From Thermoprotei archaeon (GTDB lineage Archaea > Thermoproteota > Thermoprotei > Thermofilales > B15-G2): a DNA stretch of 7,539 nucleotides. Both the position numbers and the translations under genes were made by a program. Positions 1-4,357 of this stretch are shown here, piece after piece. Each line of letters starts with the position of its first letter. Within the stretch, counting starts at the first letter, position 1. The notes beneath the pieces were generated by a model. That model was given only the letters and a program-made list of their open reading frames with translations, made no database searches and was not told where the DNA came from. Location: assembly GCA_003649445.1 (NCBI GenBank), contig QMRV01000086.1:1-7539 (forward strand), given 5' to 3'.

Positions 1-47
1 ATATTTACCCATGCTATAAGTTTTCTCACGTAAGCACATCATCCCAT

Positions 48-61
48 AAGAAGCTATATTA
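48..61 (+). promoter_or_regulatory. BRE/TATA promoter of the GH20 gene
   Basis: A purine-rich BRE-like hexamer (aagaag, 48-53) is followed directly by the TATA-like octamer ctatatta (54-61). The TATA centre lies about 27 nt before the GTG at 85. That is the normal distance from TATA to transcription start in archaea, so the mRNA is predicted to start at or next to the start codon (leaderless). No Shine-Dalgarno motif precedes the GTG, which agrees. Assigned by eye. Confidence 0.55.
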
Positions 62-84
62 TTTGCCAAGTAGATAGACCTAAC

Positions 85-1719
85 GTGGTAGTTAAAATAG
101 TACCCGAACCAGTTAAATTAAAAACTACAGACAAATTCTTCTACTTCGATGGCTTCTCTAACTTCCCGGAGTTCCTAAGCAAAGAGTTTAACATTCCTAA
201 AGGGACATGGACTATAAAGAAAGTAGAGCGCGAAGGAACTGGCTTAAAAATATGCGACAAGACTGTCGAAATATGGGGTAATGAAAACATCTGTTACGCT
301 ACCCTAATACAAATAATTAAGCAAACTAAAACAAAACTCCCTGAACTGCTAGTTAAAGAAAAATTCACATTTAAATTTAGGGGCTTTCACCTCGATATTG
401 CACGCGGAGGTGTACCAAAAGTAGAGACCTTCAAAAGAATTCTCAGATGGCTTTTCCTGCTTAAATACAACTACTTTGCAATATACTTCGAAGACCTTTT
501 CCCGTGGGAAAAATATCCACAAATAGGCGCGAAAAGAGGTAAACTTAGCGTAGAAGAGTGGCGCGAAGTAGTCGAATATGGCAAAAATCTCGGAATAGAA
601 GTTTTTCCATCACTCGAACTAGCAGGACACATGGAGCATATTCTAACACTCCCTGAGTTCAGAAAATATAGCGAGTGGCATAGACCTGCCGAAGGATGCT
701 TAAACGTAGCAGACAATGAAGCAAGAGAATTTGCTTTCAGCCTACTTGAAGAAGCCTTAGAGAAAACAGAATCGAAGTACATTCACATCGGCGGGGACGA
801 AACATGGGCTATGGGTAGAGGACGAAGTCTGGATAAAACAAGAATATATGAAGGACCTAAACTCTACGCAGACTACCACTCTGAGCTAATTAAACGCGTC
901 AAGAGAAAAAATAAGATTCCAGTAATGTGGGGTGACATGCTGCTAGGAAAGTCTGTTAGAGAAGAGGAAAAAGAGTTGTGGAGAAGTGTGTTGGAAAACC
1001 CTATCTGGAGTAAAGCGCTTATGGCTAACTGGGACTATAGTCCTTCACCTAAAGAGTACTTTATAGAAAAAATAAGAGTATTTAAGGAAAAAGGATATAG
1101 GCAAATAGTCTGCCCAGGGTTCTCGAACTGGAATAGGTATTACCCTGACTTCGATGTCGCTCTCGTTAACATAAAGAACTTTACTGAAGCCGCTAAAGAA
1201 GAAAAAGTCGAAGGATTTATGGTGACTGCATGGGGCGACGACGGCGAAGAATGCTTGTTCTCTTTCCTAGAGCCTCTTCTTTTAATTACTATGGAGTATG
1301 CTGAAGGCTCAGGCGAATGGGAAGAAAAATGGCTGGCTTTGACAGGCGAGTCTCTCGAAGCACTTGAGGCGAGAAAACTTTTTGGAAAGAAAGAAGTTTC
1401 AGAGTACATTAAGCCTGTGCTTTTTAAAGCTGTAAGCGAAGTAAAAGACTTACCCGTGTACACTACTTGGAAAGAAGTTCTAAAGAAATTAGAGAAAACC
1501 GTTCTCCCGCCTGATTTAGCCTTCATTAAGCGGTGTCTTGAAGTAGGGTTGAGGAAAGTTGAAGGAAGAGCTACTGTAATGGAGTTCTTAGAACTCGCTA
1601 GTATTTACTCTGATCTTTGGCTATCTGAAAGAAAGCCTGAAGGCCTTGAGAGAATTGTCGCGAGATTCTGGTCAGCTGCCTCACAGCTAGATTTAGAGAA
1701 AAAGCTTTCTCGCAAATAA
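85..1719 (+). CDS. Family 20 glycoside hydrolase, beta-N-acetylhexosaminidase type (cytosolic)
   Basis: Predicted to release terminal beta-linked N-acetylhexosamine (GlcNAc or GalNAc) by the substrate-assisted mechanism of GH20, in which Asp-Glu act together and the substrate N-acetyl group is the nucleophile. Seen in the 544-residue product: an N-terminal alpha/beta domain (about 1-92) opening IVPEPVKL; the barrel start RGFHLDIAR with R99, D104 and R107; E178 and H182 in ELAGHMEH; the signature HIGGDETW with the catalytic pair D238/E239; tryptophans W282, W316 and W383; and TAWGDDGEE at 381-389. This last motif resembles the GcnA/GH20C branch. A helical C-terminal domain follows from about 395. 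It looks shorter than in bacterial GcnA proteins (about 620 residues), and I do not see their usual C-terminal tail. There is no signal peptide or membrane segment, so it probably acts on imported oligosaccharides. The GTG start fits the family N-terminus and the promoter. The in-frame stop upstream is at 31-33, with no other good start between. Confidence 0.88.
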   Translation: MVVKIVPEPVKLKTTDKFFYFDGFSNFPEFLSKEFNIPKGTWTIKKVEREGTGLKICDKTVEIWGNENICYATLIQIIKQTKTKLPELLVKEKFTFKFRGFHLDIARGGVPKVETFKRILRWLFLLKYNYFAIYFEDLFPWEKYPQIGAKRGKLSVEEWREVVEYGKNLGIEVFPSLELAGHMEHILTLPEFRKYSEWHRPAEGCLNVADNEAREFAFSLLEEALEKTESKYIHIGGDETWAMGRGRSLDKTRIYEGPKLYADYHSELIKRVKRKNKIPVMWGDMLLGKSVREEEKELWRSVLENPIWSKALMANWDYSPSPKEYFIEKIRVFKEKGYRQIVCPGFSNWNRYYPDFDVALVNIKNFTEAAKEEKVEGFMVTAWGDDGEECLFSFLEPLLLITMEYAEGSGEWEEKWLALTGESLEALEARKLFGKKEVSEYIKPVLFKAVSEVKDLPVYTTWKEVLKKLEKTVLPPDLAFIKRCLEVGLRKVEGRATVMEFLELASIYSDLWLSERKPEGLERIVARFWSAASQLDLEKKLSRK

Positions 1720-1757
1720 TTTCCAACTGAATTTACTTAATCTAATTACTGTACATA

Positions 1758-1762
1758 TTTTT
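1758..1762 (+). terminator. Oligo-T terminator candidate after GH20
   Basis: A T5 run sits 39 nt after the GH20 stop, within the 83-nt gap before the dehydrogenase. Archaeal transcription commonly ends at short oligo-T tracts without a hairpin. The tract is short and the region AT-rich, so this is only a candidate. Confidence 0.25.
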
Positions 1763-1765
1763 GAT

Positions 1766-1780
1766 AGAAAGTGTTTTATT
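1766..1780 (+). promoter_or_regulatory. BRE/TATA promoter of the MDR dehydrogenase
   Basis: A BRE-like agaaag (1766-1771) precedes the TATA-like ttttatt (1774-1780). The TATA centre is about 26 nt upstream of the GTG at 1803, again predicting a leaderless transcript. It also implies that the dehydrogenase is transcribed separately from the GH20 gene despite the small gap. Assigned by eye. Confidence 0.5.
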
Positions 1781-1802
1781 GATTTGAGAAGACTATGTTA
1801 TT

Positions 1803-2825
1803 GTGAAGAGAGCTAGAGTTCTGAGTCCCGGGAAAATAGTTGTAGAGGATGTTCCTGAACCAAAGATTTCAGACAATCAAGTATTGATTAAAGTCAAGTA
1901 CTGTGGAATATGTGGAAGCGATATTCACGCTTTTCTCGGAAAACACCCGTTCATAAAGCCCCCTATCACACCGGGACACGAGTTTTCTGGCGTAATCGTC
2001 AAAGTAGGCGATAGAGTCAAGAAAGTAAAGCCCGGAGATAAAGTAACTGTTATTCCTCAGCTTACTTGCGGCACTTGCTACAACTGCAAAACAGGTAGAT
2101 ACAATATTTGCAGGAACTTGAAAGTAATAGGATGCCAAGTAGACGGAGCTATGGCTGAGCTATTTGCAGTAGACGAAAACCTTGTCTTCAAGTTACCTGA
2201 AGAAATTTCGCTGAGAGAAGCAGCTTTAGTTGAGCCAGCCGCTGTCGCTATACACGCAGTCAGATTAAGTGACATAAAGCTGGGAGACAACGTTGTAGTT
2301 TTGGGCGCAGGCCCTATTGGTCTTCTTACACTACAGTGCGCTAAGCTAGCTGGGGCAAGCAAAGTAATTGTGACAGATATCATTGACCTCAGACTCAAGC
2401 TTGCCGAAAAACTTGGTGCAGATTACACAGTCAATGTATCTCAAGTAGACTTAAAGAAATTTATTGAAGAAAAACTTGGCCCCGATTCAGTAGACCTCGT
2501 ATTTGAGTGCGTCGGCATAGAAGCTACAATAAACCAAGCGATAGATGTAGTGAGGAGAGGAGGAGAAATTATTGTAGTGGGCGTTTTCAGCGGAAAAACA
2601 CCTATTAAAATACACTTAGTTCAAGATGGCGAAATAGTGATTAAAGGAAGCTTAATGTACCTTAGAGAAGACTTTGAGAGAGCTATAAGCCTCATTGCTT
2701 CTCGAAAACTCCAAGTCACTCCCCTCATAACCCACGTACTGCCCTTAAGTAAAGTAGATGAAGCCTATAGAATTGCTGTCGAAAAGAAAAGAGAAGCAGT
2801 TAAAGTGCTTATAGAGTGTTCTTAA
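1803..2825 (+). CDS. Zinc-dependent NAD(H) medium-chain alcohol/polyol dehydrogenase
   Basis: A cytosolic MDR-superfamily enzyme of 340 residues, a normal length, predicted to oxidise a secondary alcohol, polyol or sugar. All zinc ligands are visible. The catalytic site has C37 (in CGICGSDIH), H59/E60 (in PGHE) and E144 (in LVEP). The structural site has C89, C92, C95 and C103. The Rossmann loop is GAGPIG (168-173), and D192 at the end of the next strand favours NAD over NADP. The family includes sorbitol, threonine, butanediol and sugar-acid dehydrogenases. Sequence reading cannot pick the substrate, so no gene symbol is given. The GTG start lies 26 nt after its TATA box; the nearby ATG at 1795 is out of frame. 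The neighbouring GH20 suggests carbohydrate metabolism, but this is only proximity. Its stop overlaps the stop of the convergent NTPase gene by 4 bp. Confidence 0.9.
   Translation: MKRARVLSPGKIVVEDVPEPKISDNQVLIKVKYCGICGSDIHAFLGKHPFIKPPITPGHEFSGVIVKVGDRVKKVKPGDKVTVIPQLTCGTCYNCKTGRYNICRNLKVIGCQVDGAMAELFAVDENLVFKLPEEISLREAALVEPAAVAIHAVRLSDIKLGDNVVVLGAGPIGLLTLQCAKLAGASKVIVTDIIDLRLKLAEKLGADYTVNVSQVDLKKFIEEKLGPDSVDLVFECVGIEATINQAIDVVRRGGEIIVVGVFSGKTPIKIHLVQDGEIVIKGSLMYLREDFERAISLIASRKLQVTPLITHVLPLSKVDEAYRIAVEKKREAVKVLIECS
2779..2795 (-). terminator. T-rich terminator candidate for the NTPase gene, inside the dehydrogenase gene
   Basis: Read on the minus strand, this stretch is pyrimidine-rich with two TTTT tracts, beginning about 27 nt past the NTPase stop. 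Since the convergent genes overlap, any terminator must lie in the partner coding sequence. Here it overlies the Glu-Lys-Lys-Arg codons near the dehydrogenase C-terminus. Low confidence because lysine-rich coding produces such tracts by chance. Confidence 0.2.
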
Positions 2826-3361
2826 CGACCACTAAAAATTCTCCTGTTCCACGGCATGAAAGGTAAAAGAGCCATAAGTACAGCGTAGTAAGTTAGATCC
2901 TCTCTTTTGACCATATTTTTTGTGAAATAGCCTATAGCCCCCTCCTTCTCACCTATCGCATCTATTCCAGTAAGCCTTATCATAATATCTTCCATTTCAA
3001 TACTCTCGCTTAAAACACTGTCAACAACTATTTTAGGTAAAGGAAAAGCTGGACTAAAGCCTATACTCAGCTCACCACTCTTAGTAAATATTGCTGCTAC
3101 CTGCACGTCAATCCACGAATCTCTTACAGCGACCCAGCCTGCCTCAACACCTACTCCGTGCTCAGCTCCCTCAACAGATTTTAAAGCATTCTTAGCCCTA
3201 TTTACAGCACCCTCTACTGTTTCTTCTAGCGAAAGCGGCTGAGGAGACACTCCCGAAGAAACCTTGACACCTTTTACTTCAATATCTTCGAAAACTTTAC
3301 GGTAAGCTTTTTCGACGCCGCTCAGCTTAACAGGATTCATGCTCCCTACGACAACTAACAT
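2822..3361 (-). CDS. yjjX: Inosine/xanthosine triphosphatase (YjjX/DUF84 family NTPase)
   Basis: Predicted cytosolic phosphatase that hydrolyses non-canonical purine nucleotides such as ITP and XTP, keeping deaminated bases out of RNA and DNA. The 179-residue length is typical. Visible family motifs are GSMNPVK at 6-12, SSGVSPQP at 35-42, the acidic helix EETVEGAVNRA, GVGVEAG at 69-75, AFPLP at 105-109, and a C-terminal block IGEKEGAIGYFTKNMVKRED at 136-155. No membrane segment or signal peptide is present. The ATG at 3361 places the family N-terminal GSxNPVK motif directly after the first strand, so the start is firm. The gene is divergent from the PrcB-like gene (120-nt gap) and convergent with the dehydrogenase, sharing a TTAA in which both stops lie. 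There is no functional link to either neighbour; it is a housekeeping gene. Confidence 0.9.
   Translation of the reverse strand: MLVVVGSMNPVKLSGVEKAYRKVFEDIEVKGVKVSSGVSPQPLSLEETVEGAVNRAKNALKSVEGAEHGVGVEAGWVAVRDSWIDVQVAAIFTKSGELSIGFSPAFPLPKIVVDSVLSESIEMEDIMIRLTGIDAIGEKEGAIGYFTKNMVKREDLTYYAVLMALLPFMPWNRRIFSGR
2916..2921 (+). terminator. T6 terminator candidate for the dehydrogenase, antisense within the NTPase gene
   Basis: The first T6 run on the plus strand after the dehydrogenase stop lies about 91 nt downstream, inside the antisense NTPase gene. If used, the dehydrogenase mRNA would carry a 3' UTR complementary to the end of the NTPase message. Position inferred only. Confidence 0.25.
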
Positions 3362-3393
3362 TAAGATGTCTAAGACTACTGAAAAGTAAAACT

Positions 3394-3402
3394 TTACTAT
3401 AC
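3394..3402 (-). promoter_or_regulatory. Possible TATA box of the NTPase gene
   Basis: On the minus strand this reads gtatagtaa, centred about 37 nt before the ATG at 3361. It would give a leader of about 10 nt. A weaker T-rich stretch (about 3383-3390) sits at the leaderless distance, so the assignment is ambiguous. The rest of the 120-nt divergent gap holds a 10-bp AT palindrome (tttaattaaa, 3418-3427) and the promoter of the forward gene; nothing else was recognised. Confidence 0.25.
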
Positions 3403-3443
3403 AAGCCCCTAAAAATCTTTAATTAAAATAAAAGCGTTTCTAA

Positions 3444-3458
3444 GGAGTAGAATTATAG
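3444..3458 (+). promoter_or_regulatory. BRE/TATA promoter of the PrcB-like gene
   Basis: A purine-rich BRE-like ggagtag (3444-3450) is followed by the TATA-like aattatag (3451-3458). The centre is about 27 nt before the ATG at 3482, the same geometry as for the two other forward genes, so a leaderless transcript is predicted. The ggagtag is 31 nt from the ATG, too far to serve as a ribosome-binding site. Confidence 0.5.
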
Positions 3459-3481
3459 CCTAGAGTAAGTATTATCGGAAT

Positions 3482-4357
3482 ATGGAAAAGAAAGTAGTAG
3501 CCGTGGTGCTTACAGCGCTAGTAGTTTGTGGGATAGTTTTAGCTTATACTCATCTTCTCTATAAAGAAAGAGAGAAAGCAATAGCGATAGGCTTAAAGAG
3601 AATCTTATCGGAGTTTCCTCAAGAGAAATGGATTCGTAGTGGAACAAGGTCGTATTGCCTTGAAGTACTTCCTATAGCATTTACAAGCGAAAAAATGGTT
3701 TTTATAGTCAGAGCATGGTTCTTTTCACCTAAGCCTTCTAATTTAAAAACAGTAGTCTTTAGAGTCTACTATGAGGACAAAGTAGTTGAATATAAGCCTG
3801 AAGTATACCGCCAGGGAATATACTACAAGACTGAAGCAGTCCTCTTCACGGTTCCATCATACGGAAAAGTACTTGTAAAACTTTTAGCTGATAATGCTGT
3901 AGCAGAAATAACACTTACACACGAACACTTCATTATCATCGAGCTAAACTACATTGTCGTCCAGCACACAAACTTAGAAGAAGGAATATATGTTAGAGGG
4001 TACCCGAAGCCATTAACTGAATTTAAATCATTTAAAGATTTATCAGAAAAAATAAGTGAAAACGACCACGTTTACCTAATTGTAGCGAGAGGATTTAAAA
4101 GCACTGGAGGATATACCCTAATTGTAGACAGCATTAAGAGGAAAGGCAATACTTTCTACATAAAAGTAACCTACATTAATCCTCCTCCAGAAACAATAGT
4201 AATACAAGTTATCACATCTCCTGCTGCTATAATTGATCTAGGAGTATTAGGCAAAGGGGAATATAAAGTAGTAGTCACTATATTTGAAAAAATAAATGCT
4301 ACTACAAGCATCTTCTTAAAGAAAGTAGAAAAAACTTTCAGAATTCCAAGCCCTTAA
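3482..4357 (+). CDS. Membrane-anchored extracellular protein with C-terminal PrcB_C-like domain
   Basis: A 291-residue protein of unknown function. Residues 5-22 form a single hydrophobic N-terminal segment after MEKK, so it is probably a signal anchor with the rest outside the cell. C16 in LVVCG faintly recalls a lipobox, but valine at -1 is atypical. Residues about 55-155 alternate like a beta-sandwich and match nothing I recognise. Residues about 180-255 match the PrcB C-terminal domain pattern: a helical lead-in (FKSFKDLSEKI), a strand ending in VARG, the hallmark STGGYTLIV with T208-G209-G210-Y211, then NPPPE at 233-237 and ITSP ending at P247. PrcB is known as the lipoprotein partner of the Treponema dentilisin protease, and the domain is widespread in bacterial surface proteins of unknown role. 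No protease gene lies in this window. The ATG is supported by the promoter spacing. The gene converges with the pilin-like gene, overlapping it by 4 bp, which suggests (inference) a shared surface setting. Confidence 0.72.
   Translation: MEKKVVAVVLTALVVCGIVLAYTHLLYKEREKAIAIGLKRILSEFPQEKWIRSGTRSYCLEVLPIAFTSEKMVFIVRAWFFSPKPSNLKTVVFRVYYEDKVVEYKPEVYRQGIYYKTEAVLFTVPSYGKVLVKLLADNAVAEITLTHEHFIIIELNYIVVQHTNLEEGIYVRGYPKPLTEFKSFKDLSEKISENDHVYLIVARGFKSTGGYTLIVDSIKRKGNTFYIKVTYINPPPETIVIQVITSPAAIIDLGVLGKGEYKVVVTIFEKINATTSIFLKKVEKTFRIPSP
4329..4334 (-). terminator. T6 terminator candidate for the pilin-like gene, inside the PrcB-like gene
   Basis: On the minus strand this is a T6 run, 20 nt beyond the stop of the pilin-like gene. 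It lies antisense to the last codons of the PrcB-like gene. This is the arrangement expected when convergent genes have no spacer. Candidate only. Confidence 0.3.

Noticed and set aside
1..42. Minus-strand reading frame starting ATG ATG at 42-37 and running off the left edge, as a divergent gene
   Set aside because: Only about 14 codons are visible. The TATA-like element lies too close (about 16 nt) and is better explained as the promoter of the GH20 gene. Not enough sequence to call.
3..77. Plus-strand open frame ending TAG at 75-77, as the tail of an upstream gene
   Set aside because: It overlaps the GH20 promoter and encodes no recognisable sequence. A second frame ends at 31-33, so neither can be preferred.
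471..782. Antisense open frame within the GH20 gene
   Set aside because: It lies opposite strong GH20 motifs, has a low-complexity serine-rich product and no promoter: a shadow.
1140..1526. Antisense open frame within the GH20 C-terminal domain
   Set aside because: Serine-, lysine- and phenylalanine-rich shadow of the real frame, with no recognisable domain.
1869..2398. Two antisense open frames within the dehydrogenase gene
   Set aside because: The dehydrogenase has all its zinc and NAD motifs here. The antisense products match nothing.
85..2825. GH20 and dehydrogenase as a single amino-sugar operon
   Set aside because: An 83-nt gap with a T tract and a separate BRE/TATA at the leaderless distance argues for independent transcription. 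A functional link remains possible but is not shown.
3418..3427. 10-bp palindrome tttaattaaa in the divergent gap as an operator
   Set aside because: A pure A/T palindrome in an AT-rich spacer arises easily by chance. It is not repeated elsewhere and overlaps no promoter element closely.
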